Made by a program: the position numbers and the translations under genes. From assembly GCF_041199985.1 (NCBI RefSeq), contig NZ_CP165647.1, positions 186,001-250,000 on the forward strand: a stretch of 64,000 nucleotides of DNA, written 5' to 3'. Position 1 is the stretch's first letter. Each line of letters begins with the position of its first letter. Below the pieces are notes generated by a model, which saw nothing but the letters and a program-made list of their open reading frames with translations, did not search any database and had not been told where the DNA came from. Below, one piece after another: positions 39,063 to 47,869 of this stretch. This DNA comes from Leptotrichia sp. HSP-536 (GTDB taxonomy: Bacteria > Fusobacteriota > Fusobacteriia > Fusobacteriales > Leptotrichiaceae).

Positions 39063-39206
39063 TTTAAAAGAAAAAAAATTAAAATAAATTCTGAAAATAA
39101 TGTTTTTTTTACAGGAAAAATATGGGGAAATGCTTATGAAATGCGACTTAGACTTACAAAAAAGGGAATGTTGCTGGCAAATGATGTATTTGTTGAATTT
39201 ATTTAA
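39063..39206 (+). pseudogene. hemW: In-frame continuation of hemW behind the TGA
   Basis: These 47 sense codons run in the same frame as hemW directly after its TGA and end at TAA. The text EMRLRLTKKGMLLANDVFVE matches the HemW C-terminal pattern (RLT..G...N.VF..F). There is no ribosome-binding site for separate translation. Together the full frame would be 454 codons counting the TGA position. Confidence 0.75.
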
Positions 39207-39351
39207 AAAAAAGGTTATAATAGTGTAACTGTAGAAATATCATATTTATTGAAATGTCAAAAAACATTTATAAATTGAATCGTAAAAAAATTCAATCTCA
39301 TAGAAACTTAATTATAAAAATTAAAGAAAATAAAACAGCAGGGAGCAGAAA

Positions 39352-40035
39352 ATGGAACTCAATAGTGTAAAAATTCATCAAAATTATGAAAAAATTCTGG
39401 AAAATGTGAAAAAGTATTCACCATATCCAGAAAAAGTAAAAATTTTATTTGTAAGCAAGTATTTGAATGTGGAAGAACATAAGGCTGTAATTGATATGGG
39501 CTATGATTATTTTGGTGAAAATCGGGCTCAGCTTTATCGAGACAAGCTAAATGAATTTTCCCATGAAAAATATAAAAACATCAAATGGGATTTTATTGGG
39601 CGGTTACAGAAAAATAAAATTAAATACATAATAAATAGTGTGAATTTAGTACATTCAATTGATTCTTACCAGCTTTTGGAGGAAATAAACAAAAAAGCTA
39701 TTGAAAATAATAGAGTTATAAATGGATTGGTGCAGATTAACATTTCAAAAGAAGAATCCAAAACAGGAGTTTATATTGAAGATTTTAAAAAGGATAGCGA
39801 AAAATATTTTTCAATGAGTAATGTAAAAATAGCTGGATTTATGACAATGGCTCCGTTTGATGCTAGCGAATACGAAATAAATAATTATTTTTCAAAAATG
39901 AGAGAATTAAAAGAGGAATACGAAAAAGAATATGATTATATTACTGAGCTTTCTATGGGAATGTCTAATGATTATGTAGAAGCCTTGAAAAATGGTGCAA
40001 CTATAATTAGGATAGGAAGTAAGTTATTTGAATAG
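39352..40035 (+). CDS. YggS family pyridoxal phosphate homeostasis protein
   Basis: This 227-residue cytoplasmic protein binds pyridoxal phosphate through the lysine in ILFVSKYLN near residue 36. DYFGENRAQ, WDFIGRLQKNKIKYI, VQINISKEESKTG and LSMGMSNDYVEALKNGATIIRIGSKLFE are the family blocks. It is one residue group short of typical (about 230). GCAGGGAG stands near the ATG. sepF follows after 12 bases, the common yggS-sepF order in many bacteria. Confidence 0.94.
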   Translation: MELNSVKIHQNYEKILENVKKYSPYPEKVKILFVSKYLNVEEHKAVIDMGYDYFGENRAQLYRDKLNEFSHEKYKNIKWDFIGRLQKNKIKYIINSVNLVHSIDSYQLLEEINKKAIENNRVINGLVQINISKEESKTGVYIEDFKKDSEKYFSMSNVKIAGFMTMAPFDASEYEINNYFSKMRELKEEYEKEYDYITELSMGMSNDYVEALKNGATIIRIGSKLFE

Positions 40036-40047
40036 GAGGTTAATATT

Positions 40048-40587
40048 TTGGGACTTAAAAGAAAATTAATGGAATTTTTTGGCGATGATATTGAAGATGA
40101 AGATGATGAATTATCTGAAGAATTGTCAAATGATGAAAAAAAAGAAACAGCAACAGAACAGTCGTCACAAAATCAGCAAGCAAAAGTTCAACATAAAACA
40201 ACAACAAATAGGGTAGAGCAGGAAAAACAACAAGAAGAAAGAAAAGGCATTGGAAGTCTTTTTGGAGTAGGAAAAAAGGAGGAAAGTACAAAAATGGCGT
40301 CGTCAAAAGTGAGCTATGTTTCGATTATCAGACCAAAAGTTTTTGAAGATTCGAGATTAATTGCAGATGCAATTAAAGAAAACAAAGTTGTAACATTCAG
40401 TCTGGAATTTTTAGAATATGAAGTAGGACAACGAGTAATAGATTTTGTAAGTGGAGCAGCTTATGCAATGAATGCACATCTTTCAAAAGTTACAGACAAA
40501 GTTTTGACTTCAATTCCAGTTGGAATTGACTATGAAGATATTGATGCTTCATTAGGTGAAGAAACAAGAGACAGCAATCTCTTATAA
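40048..40587 (+). CDS. sepF: Cell division protein SepF
   Basis: SepF anchors and bundles FtsZ at the division site. The N-terminal membrane-binding helix MGLKRKLMEFFGD, an acidic and Gln-rich linker (residues 18-75), and the C-terminal beta core (VSIIRPKVFEDSRLIADAIK, VVTFSLEFLEYEVGQRVIDF and VSGAAYAMNAHLSKVTDKVL) are seen. The start is TTG at 40048, set by AGGAGGT seven bases upstream. The 179-residue length is normal. Its presence is relevant to the FtsZ-like genes found elsewhere in the window. Confidence 0.94.
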   Translation: MGLKRKLMEFFGDDIEDEDDELSEELSNDEKKETATEQSSQNQQAKVQHKTTTNRVEQEKQQEERKGIGSLFGVGKKEESTKMASSKVSYVSIIRPKVFEDSRLIADAIKENKVVTFSLEFLEYEVGQRVIDFVSGAAYAMNAHLSKVTDKVLTSIPVGIDYEDIDASLGEETRDSNLL

Positions 40588-40628
40588 TTAAATATGAATA
40601 TAAAATTAAGTTAAGTTTTTGAATTTAG

Positions 40629-40670
40629 CTGCTTTTTATGGGATTTTTCTCATTTAAAGCAGTATTTTTT
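40629..40670 (+). terminator. Terminator after sepF
   Basis: CTGCTTT and AAAGCAG pair around an inner ATGGGA/TCTCAT stem, then six T. Confidence 0.75.
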
Positions 40671-40706
40671 AATAAATTTATAAAAGAAAATGGAGAAAAT
40701 AGATAA

Positions 40707-41903
40707 ATGGGAATAATTTTTACAATAATAATTTTAGGAATAATAATATTGATACACGAATTGGGACATTTTGCTACGGCTAAATTTTTTAAAATGCCTG
40801 TTTCTGAGTTTGCGATTGGAATGGGACCAAAAGTTTTTTCAGTAAAAAGAGGAGAAACTGTTTATTCAATTAGGGCTTTGCCGCTTGGAGGATTTGTAAA
40901 TATTGAAGGGATGCAGCCTGAGAATTTTGATTTGGAGAAGTTTAAGAAGGAAAAAACTGATGAAATTATTGAGGAATTAAAAAATGAAAAGAGTATAATT
41001 GAAAAAACTGATAAAATTGAGAATGAAGAATTTATTAATGAGGTATCAAGAAGGCTTGATAAAGCTGTGGAAAAAGAGTTGAATAGACAGGAAAATATTC
41101 AGAAGAATGGATTTTTTACAAAGTCGCCATTTAGCCGATTTGTTGTGTTAATTGCTGGAGTTACAATGAACTTTATTTCCGCATTGATTGCTTTATTTAT
41201 GCTGCTTTCAATAACTGGAGTTATGCCTATAAAATATACAATGCCAGTTGTTGGAGAAATCCAGGCGGATTCAAGAGCGAAAGAAAAATTGCAGGTAAAT
41301 GATAAAATTTTGGCGATTAATGGAGAAAATATATCGAATTGGGTTGAAATGTCGGAAAAAGTTTCAAAAATTAGCCAAAATTATAAAGATGAAGATGTAA
41401 GTTTAAAAATTTTGAGAAATAATAAGGAAATTATAGAAAATGTGAAATTGACATATTATAAGGAAGCAAAAGCAAATTTGCTTGGAATACAGGTTTTACC
41501 ACAAAAGACTAGTTTTAGTGAAAAAATAAAAATGAGTTTTGTGATGTTTGGGGATTATTTCAAACTAACGCTTGATGGTGTTAGAATGCTTGTAACTGGG
41601 AAAGTGGCAATGAAGGAAATGACAGGGCCTGTAGGGCTTCCAAAACTTGTTGGACTTGCATATGGGCAAGGTGGCTTCCTGGCGTTAATTAATATATTTA
41701 TTTTAATTTCAATAAATATTGGAATTATGAATTTGCTGCCTATTCCTGCACTTGATGGAGGAAGACTGATTTTCATTATTCCTGAATTTTTAGGAATAAA
41801 AATTAATAAAAAAATTGAAGAGCAAATACATTTAATTGGAATGATATTTTTGCTTGTATTAATGTTAATTATTGTATTTTTTGATGTAACCAAGTATTTT
41901 TAA
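40707..41903 (+). CDS. RseP-type intramembrane zinc protease with PDZ domain
   Basis: The site-2 protease has 398 residues. The zinc motif HELGH is in ILIHELGHFATAKFFKMP near residue 17, GMGPKVFSV and LPLGGFVNIEG follow, and the second metal motif is NLLPIPALDGGRLIF near residue 345. One PDZ domain (VNDKILAINGENISNWVEMS) lies around residues 190-260. A charged insert at residues 75-125 (rich in Glu/Lys) is longer than in E. coli RseP. It cleaves membrane-bound regulators or signal remnants. The ubiB-like gene follows after 19 bases. Confidence 0.93.
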   Translation: MGIIFTIIILGIIILIHELGHFATAKFFKMPVSEFAIGMGPKVFSVKRGETVYSIRALPLGGFVNIEGMQPENFDLEKFKKEKTDEIIEELKNEKSIIEKTDKIENEEFINEVSRRLDKAVEKELNRQENIQKNGFFTKSPFSRFVVLIAGVTMNFISALIALFMLLSITGVMPIKYTMPVVGEIQADSRAKEKLQVNDKILAINGENISNWVEMSEKVSKISQNYKDEDVSLKILRNNKEIIENVKLTYYKEAKANLLGIQVLPQKTSFSEKIKMSFVMFGDYFKLTLDGVRMLVTGKVAMKEMTGPVGLPKLVGLAYGQGGFLALINIFILISINIGIMNLLPIPALDGGRLIFIIPEFLGIKINKKIEEQIHLIGMIFLLVLMLIIVFFDVTKYF

Positions 41904-41922
41904 AAGATGGAAGTGAAAATAA

Positions 41923-43566
41923 GTGGAAATTATTAGCCAAAAGACAAAAAGAGTAATGAAACTTTCAGGAGTAATTGCAAAATATGGATTTAATGAATTG
42001 TTTAAAAGAGGGGAACTTGAGAAATATATTCCCAAAAACGTTAAACGTAAATACAGCGATAAAATTGAAGAAATAAATTCATATACTTTTTATGAAAGAA
42101 TACGAATGGCAATCGAAGAAATGGGACCTGTTCATATAAAATTTGGGCAAATGTTAAGTAATAGAAAAGATATATTGCCTGAAGAATTTATTATAGAACT
42201 GCAGAAGTTACAGGATAATGTGGAAGTAGAGAAAATTGATGTAAGGAAAAAGCTGGATTTAGAGCTTGGAATTGATGTAAATGATTATTTTAGCGAGATA
42301 GAAGAAAATCCAATGGCTTCAGCTTCAATAGGGCAAGTATTCAGAGCAAAGCTAAAGACAGGAGAAAAAGTTGTTATAAAAATACAGCGGAAAAATATAC
42401 GTCCTGTTGTTGAAGCTGATTTAGGTATTATGAAAAATCTTGCAAAAACTCTTGAAAAATATTATGATGATTTAAAAAGAATGAATATTAGCGAGATTGT
42501 AGAAAGTTTTGAAAAAATGTTAAATGAAGAGCTTTCGTTAAATAATGAGCTAAATAATATGCTTCGTTTTGCAAACAACTTTAAGAATGATAGTAGAATT
42601 CATGTTCCAGTTGTGTATAAGACACTTTCTAATGATCGTATTCTTACTATGGAAATGATAGAAGGATTTAAAATTACAGATGCTGAAAATATTATAAAAA
42701 TTGGAATAGAAACAAAAAAAGTTGCAAGAACAGGACTTGACTTATATTTGACGCAATTTTTGAAACATGGATTTTTTCATGCTGATCCGCATCCTGGCAA
42801 TATCTTTATAAAGGAAAATGGACAAATTGTGTTTATTGATTTTGGGGCGATGGGAAGGCTTTATCCGAACGAGCGGGAACTTTTAATCAATTTGATTATT
42901 TACTCTCTTAAAAAAGATGTGAAAAAAATGATTGAAACAATACGGGAACTGGCTGTAAAATTTGAAGTGGCAGATGAAAGAAAATTTGAAAGAGAGCTGT
43001 ACGGTCTAATTGAGCTGGTAGATGAAAATTCATTGGAAAATATAGATGTAGTTACTATTTTTGAAAAGGCAAGAAAAATATTCAGTAATAATCAGATTCT
43101 GCTTTCAGAAGATATTTACCTATTAGTAAAGGGTATTGGGCAAATTGAAGGAATAGGAAGACATCTAGATCCGACTTTAAATATAACAAAAGTTATGCGA
43201 CCATATATGAATAAAATTACCAAAGAAAGGATGAATCCAATTAATATTTTTAAAAAAGGTATTTCTAAAATTGAAACTTTTTCAGACAATTGGCTAACTT
43301 TGCCTACAGATATGAAAATTCTCTTAGAAAAAATTCAGAATAATGAATTAAAGCATAAACATGAAATAATTGGTTTTGATAAATTTCAAAAGGCTTTTGA
43401 GCGATTGATTTTGGCAATCATTATTTCATCACTGTTTGTCGGCTCTTCAATATTGGCTTTAGCAAATATTCCACCAAAAATCTTTGGAATTTCAGGACTG
43501 GGACTATTAGGATTTTTTATTTCAGGTATTATGGGGATAAATTTATTTTTGAAAAGTAAAAAATAA
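41923..43566 (+). CDS. ABC1/AarF/UbiB family atypical kinase
   Basis: The 547-residue protein shows VHIKFGQMLSNRKDILPEEF, the Ala-rich loop ASASIGQVFRAKL, the lysine strand KVVIKIQRKNIRP, HADPHPGNIFI and the metal motif IDFGAMGRLYPNE. Two hydrophobic helices at the C-terminus (residues 500-545) anchor it in the membrane. Family members support isoprenoid lipid (for example quinone) metabolism as ATPases. The start is GTG at 41923. Quinone use in this fermentative lineage is uncertain, so the lipid partner is unknown. Confidence 0.9.
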   Translation: MEIISQKTKRVMKLSGVIAKYGFNELFKRGELEKYIPKNVKRKYSDKIEEINSYTFYERIRMAIEEMGPVHIKFGQMLSNRKDILPEEFIIELQKLQDNVEVEKIDVRKKLDLELGIDVNDYFSEIEENPMASASIGQVFRAKLKTGEKVVIKIQRKNIRPVVEADLGIMKNLAKTLEKYYDDLKRMNISEIVESFEKMLNEELSLNNELNNMLRFANNFKNDSRIHVPVVYKTLSNDRILTMEMIEGFKITDAENIIKIGIETKKVARTGLDLYLTQFLKHGFFHADPHPGNIFIKENGQIVFIDFGAMGRLYPNERELLINLIIYSLKKDVKKMIETIRELAVKFEVADERKFERELYGLIELVDENSLENIDVVTIFEKARKIFSNNQILLSEDIYLLVKGIGQIEGIGRHLDPTLNITKVMRPYMNKITKERMNPINIFKKGISKIETFSDNWLTLPTDMKILLEKIQNNELKHKHEIIGFDKFQKAFERLILAIIISSLFVGSSILALANIPPKIFGISGLGLLGFFISGIMGINLFLKSKK

Positions 43567-43667
43567 GCAGTAACAAAATAAAAACTATTTTTTCAAAGCG
43601 TATAATAAATTACTTGAAAAGCTAAATTTTAAGAAGAACTATATAAAAGCTGAAAGGAATGGTAGTT

Positions 43668-44339
43668 ATGGAAAATAATGTATTGTTGGCAACATTTGAA
43701 AATCAGTTAAGTGCATTTGAAGTATTGGCGGATATAAAGGCTAAATATGTTGGAAAAAATTATGTGATTACTCAGGCGGCTGTAGTAAGAAAGGAAAATG
43801 ACAAATTAACTTTTAAAGATGGATTTGAAGTGGCTTCAAATGGAAAGATAGGATTTCTGAACGGAGGTCTTCTTGGAAGCTTTATTGGAATTCTTGGAGG
43901 TCCGCTAGGGATTATTTTTGGTGGAACTATTGGAGCTTTGATGGGTAGAAGACATGGAGATAAAGAAGATGAGAAAGTAATGAGCATTTTTGAAGATGTA
44001 TCAAAACATCTTGTAAATGACCATTATGGATTGATTTTGCTAGTAGGGGAACCAGATGCTTCAGAACTAGATGATTTTTTGAATAAATATAAACCAGAAA
44101 CTATTTTGAGAAAAGATGCCGCTGTTGTAAGAAAAGATTTGGAAATGGCTGAAGAATATGAAAGAAAATTGAAAACAGATGTAGAGTATAGGGAATTAAA
44201 AGAAAAATTTGAAAAGGGAACAGAAAAACTAAAAGATGACTTTTCCAATTTTTCAGAAAAAGTAAAAGCAAATACGGAAGCATTTACGGAAGACTTGACA
44301 AAATTTGTGCTAGATTTGAAAAATAAATTAAAAAAATAA
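43668..44339 (+). CDS. DUF1269-like membrane protein
   Basis: The 223-residue protein has an alpha-beta N-terminal part (NNVLLATFENQLSAFEVLAD, ITQAAVVRKENDKLTFKDGF), then a Gly-rich membrane hairpin (NGGLLGSFIGILGGPLGIIF to GGTIGALMG, residues 65-95), then GLILLVGEPDASELDDFLNK. This order fits DUF1269. A long charged coiled-coil tail (residues 155-223) is extra. The start is the ATG at 43668; an ATG nine bases earlier directly abuts AAAGGA. The function is unknown. Confidence 0.75.
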   Translation: MENNVLLATFENQLSAFEVLADIKAKYVGKNYVITQAAVVRKENDKLTFKDGFEVASNGKIGFLNGGLLGSFIGILGGPLGIIFGGTIGALMGRRHGDKEDEKVMSIFEDVSKHLVNDHYGLILLVGEPDASELDDFLNKYKPETILRKDAAVVRKDLEMAEEYERKLKTDVEYRELKEKFEKGTEKLKDDFSNFSEKVKANTEAFTEDLTKFVLDLKNKLKK

Positions 44340-44394
44340 AGATTGTTTTAAAAAGATGATTTTTTAGAGAATAGTCCTATTTATGTCATCCTAA

Positions 44395-44849
44395 TACTAT
44401 TCCCCGTTTAAATAGCGAATGTTTAATAAATTTTGAATTACATGCTATTTAGTAAGGAATTAAAACTTTTAACATAGTTTCTATTTTATAATGGGATTCA
44501 GTATTGGATTATTTTATTTAATATCAGTCTTTTACTATTTTTATTCGTTTTTTTCTTTTTTTCGCAGGATTGCTCATTGCCGTAAATCCTTATCCTGCAG
44601 TAAAGGTTTATCCTGATAATTAAAATTGTGGCAAGATTGCTACGCAATACCTATGGCTAGACTCCGGCTTTTATTTGCCCAGCTCCGAAACTCCTCCTTA
44701 TAGTCGTCAAATAGTCGTAGCTAAACAAATAAAAGCTCCGTCGGTTTATTAAAACAAAAAAATTATATTTTAATTATTTTGAAATACTAGGTTCTTATCC
44801 TTTGTTGGAAAAGCTTGCAATAAATTCGTTATTTAAATGGGGTTTAGTA
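44395..44849 (-). mobile_element. Non-coding interspersed element, most complete copy (C)
   Basis: The element of 455 bases lies in inverse orientation to copy B. Its plus-strand left end TACTATTCCCCGTTTAAATA and the inverse of the right end, TACTAAACCCCATTTAAATA, match at 16 of 20 bases and both continue with GCGAAT- or ACGAAT-like text. TA dinucleotides flank both ends, as in IS630/mariner-type insertions. The interior holds a 17-pair hairpin (CTTTTATTTGTTTAGCT with AGCTGGGCAAATAAAAG on the element strand). No open frame longer than about 40 codons is present. Confidence 0.78.
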
Positions 44850-44877
44850 TAAACAAGTAAAGTTAATAAATTAAAAG

Positions 44878-44930
44878 AAAAACCTTTAAGAATATATTTT
44901 TCAAGAATATATATTTTAAAGGTTTTTTTG
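44878..44930 (-). terminator. Terminator of the VWA-domain gene
   Basis: AAAACCTTTAA and TTAAAGGTTTT form a stem with an A/T-rich inner pairing, and T-runs occur on both strands. It lies 20 bases past the stop of the minus-strand gene. Confidence 0.75.
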
Positions 44931-44949
44931 AATTAAATAATTAATTTAA

Positions 44950-45684
44950 TTATTGTCCTCTGTTTTCAACATCTTTTTCTATTTCCATTTTCCAACTTTC
45001 ATCTAAATGTCCTGCTCTTACACCATCTATCGCTCTTTCTACTGCTTTATAATTGTTTTGAGTTCCAATGCTGTCAGATTTATATTGTACAGCTCTTGAT
45101 CTTTCTACTCCTAAATTTTGTGCTGTTCCTATTGCATCTATGTTTGCTCCTAAAAATATAAATTCCCATTTTTCAGTATTTTTTTGTGTTTCGATTAATC
45201 TTTTTACCGTAGTTATGTTGTACTCTTTACTTGCATTTTCCATTCCATCAGTAATTATGACAAATAAGACTTTTTTTGCCTTATCTTTGCTGCTTAATTT
45301 TATCTGTTCAGATTTTACTTGTGAAACAGTTTTTCCGATTGCATCTAAAAGAGCGGTGTTTCCGCCTGGAGAATATTCATTTTCAGTTAGAGGCTTTATT
45401 TTTTGTATTGGGACATGGCTGTATAATAATTTGTATTCATTGTCAAATAAGACAGTTGTAACATATATGTTTTCATTATTTAATTTTTTTTGTTTTTCTA
45501 ACATTGAATTGAAACCTCCAATTGTATCAGATTCCAGTCCCCCCATTGATCCGCTTTTGTCTAGAATAAACACAAGCTCCATTTTTTCTTGATTTTTTGA
45601 AGTAGTAATTTGTTTAGTTTTTGAAACAGAAAAAATAGATAAAGCTAAAAATAGAAATACGATTAAATTAGAAATTCTTTTCAT
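44950..45684 (-). CDS. Secreted von Willebrand factor A domain protein
   Basis: The 244-residue protein has a signal peptide (LIVFLFLALSIFSVSKTKQ). The VWA domain starts at about residue 34 with VFILDKSGSMGG, a DxSxS metal-ion-dependent adhesion site; the conserved Thr is in SPGGNTALLDAIG and the Asp in FVIITDGMENAS. It probably mediates protein binding in the periplasm. The start is the ATG at 45684, since an ATG 12 bases upstream overlaps AAAGGATG. No partner gene (such as a MoxR ATPase) is adjacent. Confidence 0.82.
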   Translation of the reverse strand: MKRISNLIVFLFLALSIFSVSKTKQITTSKNQEKMELVFILDKSGSMGGLESDTIGGFNSMLEKQKKLNNENIYVTTVLFDNEYKLLYSHVPIQKIKPLTENEYSPGGNTALLDAIGKTVSQVKSEQIKLSSKDKAKKVLFVIITDGMENASKEYNITTVKRLIETQKNTEKWEFIFLGANIDAIGTAQNLGVERSRAVQYKSDSIGTQNNYKAVERAIDGVRAGHLDESWKMEIEKDVENRGQ

Positions 45685-45829
45685 TGTAAATCCCATCCTT
45701 TCAATTTTTTAATTATATTATTTTACTATGAACTCCTTCTAGTAAAGTGTACCTTAAAAATTGAAAATTTCAATAAAATAATTATAAAAATTTGATTTCA
45801 TTAAATTAAAAATTAAATGTAAATAATAA

Positions 45830-45858
45830 TTGACAAAACTGAAAAAACAGTATATTAT
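45830..45858 (+). promoter_or_regulatory. Promoter of the TetR-efflux operon
   Basis: TTGACA at 45830-45835 and TATTAT at 45853-45858 with 17-base spacing. Confidence 0.85.
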
Positions 45859-45865
45859 ATAAAAA

Positions 45866-45879
45866 TGACTTGAAAGTCA
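45866..45879. promoter_or_regulatory. Perfect palindrome, likely TetR-type operator
   Basis: TGACTTGAAAGTCA is a perfect inverted repeat (TGACTT and AAGTCA around GA) located eight bases after the -10 box, at the expected transcription start. A repressor bound here would block the efflux operon and its own gene. Confidence 0.7.
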
Positions 45880-45904
45880 ATTTTATTTGTTAGGTGGGAG
45901 ATGT

Positions 45905-46531
45905 TTGGAAAGGAAAAAAGGGAAAAAAAATCAAAAAAGAAAAAAAATACTGGATAAGGCATGGGAATTATTTAAAAAAAATGGATATGAAGAAACAAAG
46001 GTAGAGGATATTACCAGTGAACTAGGCATTTCCAAGGGAAGTTTCTATACGTATTTTAAAACAAAGGATGAAGTCCTGTATGAAATTTTGGAAAAAGTAA
46101 AAAAGCAAAATATGGAAAGAATTAATAAAATTAACGTTGATCAGGAGCCTGATAAAATTCTGGAAGATTATGTTATCAGTAAAATGAATTATACTGTTAA
46201 ACTTCTCAATAATATGAAAATAAGTAGCATTGACAAAAATCTTTCAAATTCAAAACTAAAAAACTTTTTTGAAGAATTGAAAAAAATTTCAATTGAATTT
46301 ATAAAAAAAAATATTGTTGAAAAATTTAACAAAATAAATGGAAATAAGTATAATTTGGAAATTATATCCGAATTTGTATATTTGGCAATAGAAGAATTTT
46401 TATACAATGAGTTTGTTCTGAAAAATTTTAAAAATTTAGAAAGCAGTGACCTTATAAATATTGAAAATACGGATAAATTTGAAAATTCATTGAAGGAAGT
46501 AATAAAATTTATAAATAATGCATTCAAATAA
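45905..46531 (+). CDS. TetR/AcrR family transcriptional regulator
   Basis: The 208-residue protein has the helix-turn-helix ILDKAWELFKKNGYEETKVE, DITSELGISKGSFYTYFKTK near residues 15-55, and a helical ligand-binding C-terminal domain. I place the start at TTG 45905 (MERKKGKKNQKRKK), with GGTGGGAG just upstream; a TTG at 45887 is an alternative. As the first gene before tolC-, hlyD- and RND-like genes, it probably represses them through the palindrome at 45866 and responds to a pump substrate. Confidence 0.88.
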   Translation: MERKKGKKNQKRKKILDKAWELFKKNGYEETKVEDITSELGISKGSFYTYFKTKDEVLYEILEKVKKQNMERINKINVDQEPDKILEDYVISKMNYTVKLLNNMKISSIDKNLSNSKLKNFFEELKKISIEFIKKNIVEKFNKINGNKYNLEIISEFVYLAIEEFLYNEFVLKNFKNLESSDLINIENTDKFENSLKEVIKFINNAFK

Positions 46532-46553
46532 ATTTAGGAAGGGAAAACAAAAG

Positions 46554-47840
46554 ATGAAAAAAAACAGAATAAAGCTGTTAACAGCATTATTACTTTTATT
46601 ATCTGTAATTTCCAGTTTTGCACAAAAAATTACGATACAGGAAGCTGCAGAAATGGCAGTAAAAAACAATAAGGACATCAAGGTAGGAATGCTGGAAGTG
46701 GAACAGGGACAGATTGATGTAGACAGAAGCTGGAAAAAGCAATTTTTTACAGTAAGCTACAATGTTTCGGCAAATGCACATTTTAAAGATATTTTGACTA
46801 AAGATGTCTTGACCAAGACAGGAGAATCATATCAGCATTATGTATCATTATCACAGCCAATTTATACAGGTGGAAAATTAAAATTGGGAAATGAAATAAG
46901 TAAGGATAATTTGAAATTAGCTGAGCTAAAATTGGATAAAACTAAAAAAGATACGATTTTAAGTACAGTTCAAGCATATATTGATGTTTATGACGCAATT
47001 AGTACACTTGGAGTGTTACAAAAATCGAAAGAAGCATTGGATGAAAATTATAAAATTCAGACGGAAAAATATAATTTGAGAATGGTTACAAAACCTGAAT
47101 ACAGAGAAGCGGAACGTGGCGTAAAAGACATGGAAGCGCAAATTGTACAGCAGCAGGGAAATATTGAAATTGCAAAGGAATCTTTGGGAATATTAATTGG
47201 AATACCGGATTCAAAAAATATTGAAATAGTTCCATTTGGAGTAGAAGATAATTTTACTAAGACAGTTGACTTAAAAAAAGACTTGGAAAAATTGCAAACT
47301 TTGAATACAGAATATAAGATTGCACAAAAGCAGATTGATATTACGAAAAAAAATGTAAAATTAGAAAAAGCCAGCTTTATGCCGACAATTAACGGAACAA
47401 TAAACTATGGAGCATTAAGTGCGAAAAATAAGCCCAAAAAATTATTTAACACAAAAGAGTTTACATCAGTGGCAGGGGTAACATTCTCTTGGGATATTTT
47501 TGACTGGGGAAGAAAAAAGGACAATGTAAAATATGCCGAAAAGACTCAGGAGATTTCCGAAGTTAAGTCAGAACAGACATTAGATCTTGTTAAAGCAAAT
47601 ATGAGAAAAACATATTATAAGCTTCAGGCATTGGAAAAAAGTTTGGAAGCATTGAAACTTGCAGTGGAAAAAGCTGAAGAAACTTATGAACTGGAAAAGG
47701 AAAGATACAAATATAACTTAATTACAATGAATAATTTGCTGGATGCAGAGGCAAAACTAAGATTAAGCAGAGTAAATTATGCAAATACAAAGCTTAAATA
47801 TTATTATTTAGTATCACAATATGGAGCATTTTTAGATTAA
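46554..47840 (+). CDS. TolC family outer membrane efflux protein
   Basis: The protein of 428 residues has a signal peptide (LLTALLLLLSVISSFAQKIT) and two TolC-type repeats of coiled-coil and beta sequence: first KITIQEAAEMAVKNNKDIKV and YVSLSQPIYTGGKLKLGNEI, then TEYKIAQKQIDITKKNVKLE and GVTFSWDIFDWGRKKDNVKY. It forms the outer membrane exit duct of a tripartite pump. The start is the ATG at 46554 behind GGAAGGG; an upstream in-frame ATG at 46518 overlaps the tetR end. Confidence 0.92.
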   Translation: MKKNRIKLLTALLLLLSVISSFAQKITIQEAAEMAVKNNKDIKVGMLEVEQGQIDVDRSWKKQFFTVSYNVSANAHFKDILTKDVLTKTGESYQHYVSLSQPIYTGGKLKLGNEISKDNLKLAELKLDKTKKDTILSTVQAYIDVYDAISTLGVLQKSKEALDENYKIQTEKYNLRMVTKPEYREAERGVKDMEAQIVQQQGNIEIAKESLGILIGIPDSKNIEIVPFGVEDNFTKTVDLKKDLEKLQTLNTEYKIAQKQIDITKKNVKLEKASFMPTINGTINYGALSAKNKPKKLFNTKEFTSVAGVTFSWDIFDWGRKKDNVKYAEKTQEISEVKSEQTLDLVKANMRKTYYKLQALEKSLEALKLAVEKAEETYELEKERYKYNLITMNNLLDAEAKLRLSRVNYANTKLKYYYLVSQYGAFLD

Positions 47841-47869
47841 TTTGAAAAATAAAAGCAGGAGGAAAAATA

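Noticed and set aside
39063..39206. Selenocysteine insertion at the hemW TGA
   Set aside because: HemW proteins do not carry selenocysteine as far as I know, the region after the TGA is plain A/T-rich sequence with no evident hairpin, and the position lies in a non-conserved linker.
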